Assembly (NCBI RefSeq): GCF_020379485.1
Contig: NC_063446.1
Span: forward strand, 10,649,597-10,713,596
Direction of reading: 5' to 3'
Source: Brassica napus
Taxonomy: Eukaryota; Streptophyta; Magnoliopsida; Brassicales; Brassicaceae
DNA length: 64,000 nucleotides
The translations under genes were made by a program, and so were the position numbers. This document shows, one piece after another, positions 23,331 through 35,020 of this stretch. The first letter of the stretch is position 1, and each line of letters starts with the position of its first letter. The notes under the pieces were generated by a model. It saw only the letters and a list, made by a program, of their open reading frames with translations. It made no database searches and was not told the DNA's origin.

Positions 23331-25476
23331 TCATTCATGATCAACCGAGTCACCAAAAACCTCAGGAAGCTCGAGGCGACTAAGGCAAAGATCTGACAAC
23401 GAAGCAACACCATAATCAAAATTGAGCGAGATCTCCTTGTCTCTAAGATGCCCTAACTCCTCTTCGAGCTCGAAACCACCTTCACTATACTCAGTCAAAG
23501 CCTCAATACGAGCTCGCACCTCCTGCAAACGAATCTCCGCAGCTGTCTCCTCCTTCTTCTTCCGAAGCTTTTCCCTTACAACGGCCAGAACCGCGTCATA
23601 CTCCCGGGCAAGGGAACGACGAGCCATACTGCGTTCCTTGAGACCTGTCGCCTCGCGACCTTCGATCTGCCGTCTATGCTTCTCCTTCATCAAGTCGAGG
23701 TCATTCTGGATAGCAACCTTCTCCGCCTCGGTAGCAGCCAACTTCCCCTTCAATCCCTCGACCTCGATCTCACGTTGCTTCTCCGTCACTCGAACGGCCT
23801 CCAACTCACCCCAGAGCTGTTGAATCGTGAGAAGATGACCTCCGACCTCCTTTTTGCTTGGAAAGTCAGCCAAACACTTCTCCATTAAAGCAGCTTATTC
23901 ATTGCTCGCTTCCATAGCCTAAGCAAAAGCAACAACAGAATTCAAGCAATCATCAGCTAACCCTTCCGAACATCGGAAGCAATCGCGAGATACATTACCT
24001 TAGCATTCGCGACTGCCATCCGCACGTAAGCATCACGCTCACGCATGTCATCCAGAGAAGGAAGCTCGCATCCCTTCTCTCTGATCTTGCGCCAAACCAG
24101 AGCAAGACTCTCGGGGTTCTCAAGTATTGGTACCTCATTGTCGTACAAAAATCTCCACAAAGAGGTCTCTTGGCGTCCGGAAGACAAGGAATCGGGTCGA
24201 CCAGAGAAGTACCTTCATCAGAAGCTCACAACGGCAGAGGAAGCCCTGAGCTCGGGGAATTCGAACTCACAGAATTGATCTCTTCTAGAGCTTGAAGTCG
24301 GCGTCGGTGAGTCGATGAAGCAACGTTGTCATCAAGAGCTCGATCACCGGCAGAACCGGCTGAAGCGTCTGGCGCCCTTCGAGCCCCACCTACGGGAACG
24401 GCGATCGACACCAGCGTAGCCAAAAGACCAAGAGATTGAGCCTGCGATCTCGACCTAAGGGTCGGTCCATGTCGGGCTTTTTGAGCTCGTTCTAATGACC
24501 CAACTTTGGAAGACTCGTCAGAACGATCGGGTAGCGCCTCCTTCTCCCTCGCCCCTGAAAGATAAAATTTGGGGAATTGAGCGACGCGCAGACATTTGAA
24601 TCCTTCCAAAAAAAAAGAGAAGAAGAAAGATCAGCTTACTCTCGCTACGACGACCTTTTTCTGGTCGAACAGGGACCGCCGGACCAACAGGAGTAGCACA
24701 GTTTTCTCCTGGGGGAAGAGCGTAAGCAGCTCGAATTTGATCTACGGTAAATGAGAGCCATCGAGGGCTACCTCGCCGCAGAGTGGAAATCAGTCCGCGA
24801 AGCTCGGGAGTCATAGGCGCAGGACCAAAGAGTTCTACAAATAAGCGGAGAGAAGTTAAAAAACGCCAAAAGAGATCAAAGAGTAAAATTATCTTCGAAA
24901 AAGAAAACAGAAAAAAAAAGAAACTTTAAAAACCTACCGATCTCGTCGGACCACTCCCTAGGGATCCTCTTGAAATCGAAGTCGCCGACCGATGCCAGAT
25001 TAATCTTGAAAACGAAAAAATTTCTCCCTCCACCGGTCATCCCTGTTAGGAATACCGTCTATAATAGAACGGTCGGGCCGAGGAGCAAGAATCATTTTTC
25101 TAGGAAAGTCATTGTTCCGCTTAATAGAAAACAGTTGCTTCAATTCCTGGAGACCAGACTTGAGACCCTCCTCCCTAGCTCGGATCCTCGAAGCCAAAAA
25201 ATAGCGCCATAAATTAGGTGCCATCTGGGCAAAATCCATCCCAAGCTCCGCAAGCGCCTCGAGAAGGAAGCGAGGAAGCGGAAATGACAAACCTCCGTCT
25301 TGGAAATGCGACGTGTAGGCCCCACAATACCCCGGTCTCACAGTCTCCAGAGTTTCACCATCTTCGGGTGCTTCGATCTCGACGGCATAATCGATTCCCC
25401 AGAGTTCGTATAGGTTCTCGATATGTTTTGCCTCGATGATCGTCGGGAGATGAGGACCAAATTTCTCAGATGCCAT
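23331..25476 (-). pseudogene. Antisense extra ORF of Tat-type element (Transposase_28-like), multi-exon, frameshifted
   Basis: Starts MASEKFGPHLPTIIEAKHIE at 25476. The N-terminal block GLSFPLPRFLLEALAELGMD and APNLWRYFLA looks like the domain Pfam calls putative gypsy-type transposon (PF04195). Near 25020 one base too many or too few in a T run breaks the frame; the next frame continues LASVGDFDFKRIPREWSDEI to a donor GTAGG. Further exon-like parts are 24630-24835 (ELFGPAPMTPELRGLISTLR), 24226-24560 and 23957-24187. The last ORF, 23331-23885, is rich in Glu, Lys and Leu and probably forms a coiled coil. The function of these antisense ORFs is unknown. It runs opposite to pol within the same element. 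Confidence 0.65.
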
Positions 25477-25628
25477 AGATTCGAAACAGAAAAAGCACCA
25501 AGAAGAAGACGATGAAAGAGAAAGTAGAATCGTAACGTTGAAGAAGACGATCCATTCGGTAAAATATAATATATATACATAAAAAAGAAAATGGTTCCCG
25601 AAGCACTTAAAATTAACCGGCCACGAAC

Positions 25629-26302
25629 TAGGCCTAGGCATCCGGGTCTTTGGATCGGGTTCGGGTCGGGTATTGTCGGGTCCGGGTCCTTCTGGTCCTA
25701 GCAATTTAGACCCATATAGGTACCTATAATTTTTCGGGTCGGTTCCGGGTCGGGTCTTGTCGGGTCCGGGTCGGTTCGGGTTTATAATTTCAATACCCGT
25801 AAAATACCCAAAATTTTTGGGTATATTTTGGATCCAGATAGGTTCGGGTATTTAGGACCCGAAATACCCGAACTGGACCCGAAAACTCTAAAAATATCTG
25901 AAGAACCGCAAAAATACCCAAACATTTATCCAAAATCAGACCCGAAAACCCAAAACATACTCGAATTTTACCTGAATACCCAAATTATATTTTCTAAAAA
26001 TCTAAAATTTCACCAAAAACCTACAATTATACCCGAAAATCCAAACCCGAAACTTTTAAAAAAATCCGAAATACCAAAAATATACCCAATCACCCAAATA
26101 TACCCAGTATATACAATTATTTGCGGGTACTTCGGGTACTCGAACGGGTCTCGGGTAGGACCCGGACCCGAACCGAGACCCGCGGGTCCAAATAAAAAAG
26201 ACCCAGTAGGTACTTAGCATGGACCCGGACCCGGACCCGAACCTGTATTTTCGGGTCGGTTCTGGTTCGGGTCTTCGGGTCCGGGTAAAATGCCCAGGCC
26301 TA
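25629..26302. mobile_element. Non-autonomous hAT element, 674 bp, nested in the retroelement
   Basis: Ends TAGGCCTAGGCATCCGGG and, inverted, TAGGCCTGGGCATTTTACCC. It is flanked by CCACGAAC (25621-25628, 26303-26310), an 8-bp hAT target duplication. The interior is dense with GGGTCCGGGT/ACCCGAACC repeats. It inserted after the retroelement, since the element's sequence resumes on both sides. Confidence 0.93.
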
Positions 26303-26463
26303 CCACGAACTGTCGATCTCAACCACACGATTTGAAAATGGCCGACAAGTCAAATCATGTCGATGCGCGTGATGTCCCACTTCCCGAGAATTGCGATGCC
26401 GCTGGGCGGTGTCAGTTTTCACCTTTTCGGTTTCCCAAATAAACCAAAAGGGCTGGGGGCAAA

Positions 26464-26971
26464 TGTTGGACCCAATTTTGGTCACATTGTTAATGGGCCA
26501 CGATCGACCAAATGGGCCGCGAAGAGTTGAAGCCTAGTGCGAGAACTCGAGCTCCAAACGAAGACTTCGAAGATCCGGAGATCGCTAAACGACTGCTGAG
26601 ATAGCGGAGCAGTTGCGAACATCACGAGAGCAGCATGCTATAAGAGGAGGTCGATGCGTAAGGAAGAGGACACGTTGAAAACCCTAGAAAGAGCTACACC
26701 TACACTTCGACCTTGTTTTCATCAATCTTTAGATCTTTTCTCTTTGCGATCTCGTTGTAACATTCGATCTTATTTTACTCATTGTATTCGATCTCCTTCA
26801 TCAATAAAAGTCCATTTTTGCCTATCGGAAACTGATTATATCGTTGTGTTCTAAAGATATTGTTGTCTACATCATTTATCTTCTCCTGACTAAATTTCCG
26901 ATCACTATCAAATTCTTAGTGTAGATTTTATGATCTACAATTGTGAACTAGGGATATTTGTATTCTCAACA
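26464..26971 (+). repeat. 3' LTR of the Tat-type element, about 508 bp
   Basis: Starts TGTTGGACCC directly after the purine-rich tract and ends TCTCAACA, giving TGTTG...CAACA inverted ends. It contains a poly(A)-signal-like AATAAA near 26803. The right boundary is less sure (TACA at 26939 is an alternative), because no 5' LTR is present for comparison. Confidence 0.65.
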
Positions 26972-27401
26972 TAAACCCCTCAGCTACATCAAGCTCCAGT
27001 GAGATTTTGTGGTGGATCTCAAGCTTTTGATAATCCCATATGGGCTTCTTGTAAAATGGACTCTAAGCTTTTAGGCCTGTGATCTCAGTATATTTATTCC
27101 CATCCACAAGGTCTTCGCTAAATAAAAAGTGATTCTTTATTCCAATTGCAATATCAAAGTTTCCACCTTTCTTTTAACCTGTAACGTTTCAGTACATCAA
27201 AAGAGATTGCTTACAAAAAGAGAGTAAAAGCTCGTTTATGCACATGGCCAATCCTGGACATATATAAATGAAACATTAGCTTTGAGCTCCCAAAATTTTC
27301 CGAGTTAATAGATAAAATATAGGTTCCTAAATTAGAAAAAAAAAGTTTGCAAAAGATTTTACTAAATTGTTTAAGACCATTTAAAATTTCGAGGCCGGCT
27401 A
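26972..27401. other. Intergenic DNA and 3' flank of RABA1h
   Basis: No further gene seen. The right part probably holds the 3' UTR of the Rab gene. Confidence 0.4.
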
Positions 27402-28759
27402 TTATGTCGAGCAGCAACCCGCTTTCTTGACGGCTGAAACATCATCTCTGCTTCCAACATTAATCACCTGTCCTTTAGGCAAAGCAGTGGTTGGATCAAC
27501 TCCACCTTCAAGAGCATTCTTGCTAACGACTCTGTAAATCTGAGTGAGAACCTCTGTGAAAGCGCTTTCGACGTTTAATGCTTCGAGTGCCGAAGTCTCC
27601 ATGAAGAAAGTGTTCTCTCTCTCTGCAAAAGCTTTCACTTCTTCAGTCAGGAGGGCTCGAAGGTGACGCAGATCAGATTTGTTACCTACGAGCATAATCA
27701 CAATGTTTGCGTCTGTGTGGTTCCTTAACTCCTTAAGCCATCTCTCAACGTTCTCGAATGTCACGTGCCGTGTTACGTCGTAGACCAATAACGCACCAAC
27801 GGCTCCTCGGTAATAAGCGCTCGTGATGGCTCGATACCTAATTGCAAGTAATAGCTAAGATAATGCAACACATACGCAAAATGTTGGCCATAAACTGTTA
27901 TTATGGATTAACAATTGGTTTTGGTAAGCTTTTTACATTTTTGATTTGTTGATTTTAAAGAAACTAAAACCAAATAAAATGCCACGTTGTATTAATTTTG
28001 ATTATATATGTATCCTAAGGTATATAAATTAAGAAGCTCAATAATATTTATGTTCTTCACTATAAAATATAGATGAAGTTCGATTTATTAAGTTTAATTA
28101 CACTAAAATGTATTATGAACAAAATTCCACATCAAAAGTTGAAAAAAATCTTAAATAATATATATAAGATAGAGCAATACACTTATAATTAATCATTTTA
28201 AATTGAAAACTCTTCTAAATTTTAATATCGTATATGAATTCGATCCACCGTATCCAACCATATCAATAGATTATATTGCCGAAATTGGCTCATATATATT
28301 TACCCAAAAATTTGACATATTAGAAGATATATTAAGTAATATGAATCAATCTTTTATCAAAAAGGAAGAATCAGTCTACTTATAATTTTTTGTTAAAACA
28401 TTATCCAACTTAATAAAATGGTGTCGGTTTTAGATAATAACCAATATAGCTAGATAAAATAAGTTGGATTTTTTGTCTAATTACGCATTTGGATCTATTT
28501 TACTTTGGTTTGGTGTACATGTCCACCTAGTTGATTACCTTTCTTGGCCCGCAGTATCCCATATTTGAGCTTTGACAATCTTGTCGTCGACTTTAATGCT
28601 CCGTGTGGCGAATTCGACGCCAATGGTCGAGCGCGAATCGTGGCTGAAGTCGTTTTTGGTGAATCGGGAGAGCAGATTTGATTTTCCGACACCGGAATCT
28701 CCTGTTAACACAACTTTGAACAGGTAATCATAATCGTCCTCAGATTTGTATGCTCCCAT
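27402..28759 (-). CDS. RABA1H: Rab11-type small GTPase, RABA1 subclass (RABA1h-like)
   Basis: RABA1 GTPases direct traffic from trans-Golgi/recycling compartments to the plasma membrane and cell plate. Two exons on the minus strand, 28539-28759 and 27402-27837, with GT-AG borders splitting the Arg codon of DTAGQER; 218 residues, normal for the family. Nucleotide-binding motifs are all present: P-loop GDSGVGKSN, switch I with [30 protein letters not shown] and ETSAL. The C-terminal tail ends KKAGCCST, a double-cysteine geranylgeranylation site. The intron (27838-28538) holds no other feature. Its position between FES1 and WOX9 matches At2g33870. It looks intact. Confidence 0.93.
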
Positions 28760-28769
28760 GTCTGGTCGA

Positions 28770-29173
28770 TACCCTTTTGTTAATATGACGTTTTTCTCGG
28801 AGAAACGTATCCAACATAGATTTTTTGGCTATTCCAAGAACTTTGGATGACAAGCAAAATCTGAAGTCTTCAAATGGTATTCCTTTTGGGTTTAGTTTAT
28901 TTTATATTTTATTTATATGGTATATCAGTAACGTTTCCTAAATTGGAGAAGAGACCAATATTGTTTACGAATGTTAAATTTGAGATGAGACCAAGGGGCT
29001 TCAGAGAATCAAGGACACTCCTCTATTTTACTTGTCTTATCAATTTTGGAATAGTCTATATATATCTTTATGTGTGATGATCTTTTGCTTAGGTTTTCTA
29101 GGTTTTTTTCCCTCAAAATGAGTCCTATAAATATGGAAATGAATATATTTGCTAACGAAAATAAAATTTTGAC
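28770..29173. other. RABA1h upstream region
   Basis: About 400 bases before the PIF/Harbinger element; probable promoter, no element clearly recognisable. Confidence 0.35.
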
Positions 29174-30096
29174 TAAGAGCATTTCTAAAGAGACATCCAT
29201 ACCCACAAATTTTGGTTTTTTTTGCTCCCCAAAAAGCTCTCAAACCCTCAAATTTTGAGGTTATACTATTTAAAATCTCAAAATATTATTTACTTTTAGT
29301 TGAGTCCTTATAATTTTGTAACTTACATATAGTTGTACTAATATTAATTTTTATCACTTTAATCTTTATAACTGTATTTCACCTAAGTACTAAAATATGT
29401 CTTATATATTATTAATACTTAAAATATATAAACTGTATTTATATTAAATATTATTTACTTTTAGTTGAGTCCTTATAATTTTGTAACTTACAGATAGTTG
29501 TACTAATATTAATTTTTATCACTAATTTTTATAACTGTATTTCACCCACTACAAGAAAACACACCGAATTCCGACGGAGGTTCCGACGGACACCAAGGTC
29601 GTCGGAAATTTGTGACGGAATACTGACAAATTTCCGACCAAATCCAAAAAAATTAAGTCGTCGGAATTCCGTCGGCCATTTCCGACGGAATTCCGACGAA
29701 ATATGGTTCGTCGGAATTTTCCGACGACTTTTCGACGACATTCCGATAAAAAATGTAACCGTTGTAGTCATCGGAAGTTCGTCGGTATATTCCGACGAAT
29801 TTCCTACGACATTCCGATTAACAGCAAAGTCGTCGGAATTCCGTCGGTATTTTCCGACGGAATTCTGACGAACCATGTGACCGTTGCCGACAAATATATA
29901 TGACCGTTGTATAGCCGTTTGAGATTGGACAATTCCGACGGAATACCGACAGACTGCTTTACATCCGTCGGAATTTCGTCGGAAAGTCGTCGGAGGTCCG
30001 TAAGCAATTTCCTATAAATACAACCCCTCCTCATTCAACTCATTCACACTTCATTCTCTCTTCATTCTCTTTAGTCATAACAATTCCGTGAAAATC

Positions 30097-31299
30097 ATGT
30101 CTTCAGAAGTTTATTATCGTTCGTGGATGGATAAACCTCATTTGGATCCGAACACCAATTTGCTTACGGAAGAATACGTTCAAGGGATTGGAGAATTCAT
30201 GAGGCTTGTTCAACAGCAACCGGATGCAAAAAGTGGTATGTTAAGATGTCCCTGCTCTTCTTGCAATAATAATAAGGTTATAAAAGAATTTGATGTTTGG
30301 ACTCATTTGTATATGAAAGGGTTTTCACGTAATTATAAAGTTTGGTACCTTCATGGGGAAACTGGTTATGAATATGGTAGTACTAGCGAACCTCAGCCTG
30401 TTAGTGAACCTCAGCCTGATATTAGGTTAGAAGAATCTAGAACGGATATAGATTATGGTGTAGGTACTGAGCAGATGATACATGATCATTATAGAGGGGA
30501 AGAACCAAACCCCGAGTCTAGGAGATTTTTTGACATGTTGGATGCAGGAAAACAACCTTTGTATCAAAATTGTAGAGATGGTCATTCAGTCTTATCATCT
30601 GCAACTAGATTAATGGGTATTAAGACAGACTATAATTTGGCTGAAGAATGTATGGATGCGATTACTGATTTTGTCAAAGGTATTCTACCTGAGGATAACC
30701 TTGCACCGGGTTCATACTACGAGGTTCAGAAACTTGTTGCAGGTCTTCAACTACCGTATGAAGTGATAGATGTATGTATTGACAACTGCATGATCTACTG
30801 GAGAGCGGATGAGACACGGAATGTATGCAAATTTTGTGGGAAACCTCGTTATCAGGAGACGAGGGGAAGAGTTCCGATCCCATTCAAAAGAATGTGGTAT
30901 TTGCCTTTGACGAAAAGATTGAAGAGGTTGTATCAGTGTGAGCGCACAGCAAAAGCAATGAGATGGCATGCAGAGCATTTCACAAATGGTGAGATTAGAC
31001 ATCCTTCAGATGCAAAGGCTTGGAAACATTTCCAGTCAACATATCCAGAATTTGCAGAAGAGAGAAGAAATGTTTATCTTGGATTATCTACTGATGGTTT
31101 CAGCCCATTTGGAAAGCATGGAAGGCAGTATTCTCTATGGCCAGTTATTGTGACACCGTACAACTTACGGCCGAGCTTGTGCATGCGACGAGAGTTTTTG
31201 TTTCTCTCAATTCTCGTCCCCGGGCCAGATCATCCTAAAAGATCACTAGATGTGTTTCTTACACTACAAAAAATGTTGTTGTGTAAAATCGTGTTATAA
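30097..31299 (+). pseudogene. CACTA TNP2-like transposase, C-terminally truncated
   Basis: A 400-residue ORF. I start it at the ATG at 30097 (MSSEVYYRSWMDKPHLDPNT) rather than the upstream GTG. It has the transposase-associated N-terminal domain with CPCSSC and FDVWTHLYMKGFSRNYKVWY, then TNP2 sequence: YLPLTKRLKRLYQ, MRWHAEH, HPSDAKAWKHF and LSTDGFSPFGKHGRQYSLWP, up to REFLFLSILVPGPDHPKRSL. In full TNP2 proteins several hundred residues follow, including most of the catalytic core. Here the frame ends shortly after LDVFLTL, where the DNA reads CACTACAAAAAATG. The protein would not be active. Confidence 0.85.
31261..31290. other. CACTA-like terminus at the break in tnp2
   Basis: CACTACAAAAAATG lies exactly where similarity to TNP2 stops. 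It resembles a CACTA or MITE end, so the missing part may have been lost together with another element's insertion or excision. Short match, hence low confidence. Confidence 0.3.
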
Positions 31300-31754
31300 A
31301 ACATTTTTATTGTTAAATCTTTATGCAAATACTATATATATTATCAAAGATTTGGATTTTGCATTTAGAAACTTGAAATCAACACCCTAAACACTAAGTC
31401 GTCGGAATTCCGTCGGAATATACCGACGGAATGTGTCTGTCGGAAAATACTGACGGACACATTCCGTCGGAATTTCAATTAGCCCGGGAGAACCAAACCG
31501 CTTGAAAATTTTCGCGAATCGGCATTTGGTATATTTTAATTATACCGACGGAATACCGACGAACCCGTGTCCGTCGGAATCCTCAGATATAAAAAAAACC
31601 CTTCTTCTTCCTTCTTTGTTATCTCCGCGGCCTCTCTCTCACAAAACGAAAACACTCCGGCGATTTCTCCCCCTCTCCGGCGATTCCGGCCTTTCTCCAC
31701 CTCTCTTCACCGGCGAATCCTCTCCTCACCCTCATATCTCTTCCCCAAACCCCA

Positions 31755-33955
31755 AATCATGTAAGAATCATCCCAAACCTTCTTTTTTATCAATTGTTTA
31801 GGGTTTTGGAAGTTGATCTCGGATTTTAGGTTGTTTGATTGAAAATTTTAGGATTGAATGGATAGTTTAGGATATATAAGTTAGGATTGTTGTTTGGATT
31901 GTTGTTTTAGTTTTTTTTGGAACATTTTTTTATTTTTAAAAACGTTTTTTGATTTTTAAAAACGTTTTTTGATTTTTAAAAACGTTTTGTGATTTTTTAA
32001 AACGTTTTTTTTATTTTTAAAAACGTTTTTCAAGTTTCCAGTAATGAAATATATATAATAAAACGTTTTTAAAAATATTTAACAACATTTTTCTATATTT
32101 ATAATTTTTTTATAATTTTGTATACATATATATATATATATATATATGTAAATCATGTATAATAAAAATTTTAAAATTTTTTATAATTTTTATCAGTTTC
32201 CACTAATAAACTATGTATAATAAAACGTTTTTTTAAAAAAAATATAAATATTTAACAACATTTTTCTTCATTTATAAATTTTTAACAACATTTTTCTATA
32301 TTTATAATTTTTTTATAATTTTGTATAATATATTTATATAAAAAGTTTAATAGTTTTTTTTAAATGTTTATAAAACCTTTTGTAAATATATAAATGAAAA
32401 CATTAAAAATAGAAATGATTTGAAAATATGTTTGATGGGTTAATTTTTTTTTTTTAGGGCCGAGGATGAAGCCCGCCCCGCAGCCCATCTTCGACGTAGT
32501 TCGGGGAGCAGTTCCCGTGCATCGGGATCGTCTCATGACTCGGTTCCCGCATATATTCCCGATCCAGCTCCCTCAGCCCCTCACGCTGCTGCTCAACAGG
32601 ATCCGGGGGTCATGCCGGTTCATCTATTGGTTCAACAACCAGGTCGAGAGCATCTCCCGTTTCTCCAAACCAACCCACGACGAGGCCATAGCACTTGGTT
32701 AGTATTTTTTTTATTTGTACCGTTATATTTTTTCCTTTAATTTACTTGCTAACTTGTATTTTTTTTAAAGGTTCACCAAGTCGAAAAATGGCATTAGCCG
32801 GAGCATCAACTAGATGATGTACTCCATGCTCTGTTTTGGATATCCAAAGTGGAGTGTGATCCCTTCCGACGAACGAGAGTTGTGGTTTCGTCAGTTCGCG
32901 GTATAGTAACTCTTCATTTTTTTAAAGTTTGAACATTTTTTTAAATATATTTACTTATTAAATTGTGTTTGTTTTGTAGCAAGAGTTCAACTGGCACTCC
33001 GATCTTACGGAAACAGTCCGTAAGAAATTCAACGAAAAGGCCATGGACTCTTACACAAAGCAGATAAACTCGTGGAAGACAGTTTGGCAGAAGAACAAGA
33101 AGCCACGGTTCATCAACGGGTCGGTGTGGGAGCAGTTGATAGCTCATTGGGAGAAGGAAGAAACTGCAGAGACGTCTTATAGGAACTCCAGGAACCGGAA
33201 GAGCGATCGTGGCGGGAAAGGTATGTATGTGCACAACCTCGGCGCTTGCTCTATGTCTACTAAGGAGGATGAACTTGTAAGTTTTTTATTATTATTTATC
33301 TTTATATTTTTTAAATAAATATTTTATATATTTCTTGGCAAATAATGGCGGTTTTTTTAGATCGAAGCAAATGACGGTAATCCCGTTGATCGTCTACAAC
33401 TCATTAAGGTGGCTCACACTAACAAGACGACGGGTCAAATTCAGGACCCCGTGATCAAAGGTGTAGTTGATTTGGTGGAAGCTGAAATAGTTTCCCAATC
33501 TCAGCCTCTCTCTGATGACGGCGTCTCCACGGGAGCTTCAACCAACCTGTCTCTATTGCAAATAAATGAGATGGTTGAAAAGGTAATTTTTTTTATTATT
33601 ATATTTTTTTAAAAATGTCGATTACTTACTTGTCCCTATTTACTTACTTTAAATATTTTTGTAGGCGGTTCCTAAAAGGAAAGGAGGCCGTTTAGTTGGG
33701 TTGGCCCGTCGTGCTTCTTCGTATCCGGCATCTTCTTCACAAGCTCCGTATGCCGATCCCATGATTCTCGAGGAGCTACATGACAAAGATGAACGGATTG
33801 GGGCATTGGAGGAGCAGAACACCACTATCCTTTCCGAGAATGCCACTATCCGTTCGGAGAATGCCACTATCCTTGCTGAGTTGGCATCCCAGAAGAAGTT
33901 CAACGCCGAGATTATGCAGAAGCTAGATCGTTTGATGTCTTCGAGTTCATCTTAG
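31755..33955 (+). pseudogene. CACTA tnpA-like gene (Ptta/En/Spm family), in-frame stop
   Basis: Product: the DNA-binding accessory protein of CACTA elements. Exon ends and phases fit a six-exon gene: ...31760, 32458-32697, 32771-32900, 32980-33276, 33361-33582, 33665-33955 (about 393 codons). The start codon is split by intron 1: exon 1 ends ..CAT before GTAAGA and exon 2 begins GGCCGAGGATGAAGCC, giving AT|G. The conserved domain includes MMYSMLCFGYPKWSVIPSDE, FNWHSDLTETVRKKFNEKAM, SVWEQLIAHWEKEE and NLGACSMSTKEDE. The last exon has heptad-like repeats (ENATIRSENATILAELASQ), probably a coiled coil. A TAG at 32811-32813 interrupts exon 3, so the copy is broken unless read through. Confidence 0.78.
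31926..32030. repeat. 20-bp tandem repeat in tnpA-like intron 1
   Basis: Five diverged copies of TTTTTGATTTTTAAAAACGT, followed by AT-rich sequence with similar ACGTTTTTAAAAA phrases and a (TA)n run at about 32127-32148. Confidence 0.75.
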
Positions 33956-34859
33956 TTTATTTCGGCTTTTTAAAACTTTCGGAATGTTTTTTTTTTATTT
34001 CGGTTTGTATGAATTTTAAACTTTATGAATGTTTTTTTCCTATTTCGGTTTTTATGAATTTAAATTTTATAATATTATTAGTTTTAAATTTCTGATTTTT
34101 TAAATTTATTAATATCAAAAAATATATAAAAATGCAAAATTAATTTGAAAAAAAAATGGGTATATACCGACGGACAGTGGTCGTCGGAATATACCGACGG
34201 ACATATATCCGTCGGAATTTACCGACGAACCTCGTTCGTCGGAATTTACCGACGGACAACGGTCGTCGGTATATTCCGACGACCACTGTCCGTCGGTAAA
34301 TTCCGACGAACGAGGTTCGTCGAAATGCACCGAGGAACACTCTACGTCGGAAGTGTCCGAGGAACGTTCTCCGTCGGTACGTAGTTTTTCCGATGAACTC
34401 TGGTCTCGTGTATCCGCATCGTAATATCGTCGGAAGTTCGTCAGAATGACGTTTCTCGGTATTCGTCAGAAAGTCGTCGGAAGTTCTGACGAAATTCCGA
34501 CGAATTTTTTTTTTCCGACGAAACGATACCGACGGACGGGTTCGTCAGAAATTCGTCGGAATCGGTCTATTCCGACGAATTTCCGACGATTTTGGCCATC
34601 AGAATCCCCCTGTTTTCTTGTAGTGACCTAAGTATTCAAATATGTCTTATATATTATTAATACTTAAAATATATAAATATGTTAAAATTAAAAAAAACTA
34701 ACATAAACTAATATTATTTAAAATAAAATTATTATTTCACACAAAATTATATTACATTGAAAAATATATTATAAATTAAAGATTAAAAGTATAAGAATAT
34801 ATATTCTACAGTCAAAATTTGCTATCATAGCGGGATGATCACGTTACTAGAAAAAAATA

Positions 34860-35020
34860 TTGCATGGTATAATGACAATGTGCATTATAATGCATAACAT
34901 GATCATTGAAGATTAACGTGATATCAACACACCGGTTAGATGGCACCAAAAGCAACCGTTGAAATAGCGATAAATGAAAATACTCGATTCCAAGAGTTTT
35001 AACTCGTAATCTTCAGATAA
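34860..35020 (+). pseudogene. PIF/Harbinger transposase C-terminal remnant
   Basis: Near 34878-34915 one frame reads MCIIMHNMIIED, a typical end-of-domain phrase of plant Harbinger (HARBI1-like, DDE_Tnp_4) transposases. About 90 bases on, another frame reads ENTRFQEF, also expected there. Stops and frameshifts separate them. Confidence 0.5.

Larger units (their letters stand above)
21690..26971 (+). mobile_element. Degenerate Ty3/gypsy (Tat-type) retrotransposon, 5'-truncated, with 3' LTR
   Basis: Order on the plus strand: end of pol with integrase (21690-22902), a spacer, an antisense extra ORF (23331-25476), a nested hAT (25629-26302), a purine-rich tract AAAAGGGCTGGGGGCAAA, and a 3' LTR (26464-26971). 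Gag, protease, reverse transcriptase and 5' LTR are absent. An antisense ORF between pol and 3' LTR is known from the Tat lineage of plant Ty3/gypsy elements, which is why I place it there. Confidence 0.75.
29547..34625 (+). mobile_element. CACTA (En/Spm) transposon, 5.1 kb, with tnp2-like and tnpA-like genes
   Basis: Termini CACTACAAGAAAAC / GTTTTCTTGTAGTG, 3-bp duplication ACC on both sides (29544-29546, 34626-34628). Subterminal regions carry many TTCCGACGGAATTCCGACGA repeats in both orientations. Two genes on the plus strand: a truncated tnp2-like transposase (30097-31299) and a tnpA-like gene with a stop (31755-33955). It is therefore structurally nearly complete but coding-defective. 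Confidence 0.95.
29281..34681. repeat. Tandem duplication, second copy interrupted by CACTA
   Basis: Copy 1 is about 29281-29437. Copy 2 is 29446-29546 plus 34626-34681. Both read TTATTTACTTTTAGTTGAGT, CTTATAATTTTGTAACTTAC, TGTACTAATATTAATTTTTA and AACTGTATTTCACC. Copy 1 then continues directly into TAAGTACTAAAATATGTCTT, while copy 2 has the CACTA between. Confidence 0.85.

Noticed and set aside
23422..23823. 133-codon plus-strand Ser-rich ORF
   Set aside because: Shadow of the coiled-coil antisense ORF, produced by its Glu/Lys-rich codons.
34115..34384. Overlapping ORFs on both strands near the right CACTA end
   Set aside because: They translate TTCCGACGGA-type terminal repeats; no protein family.
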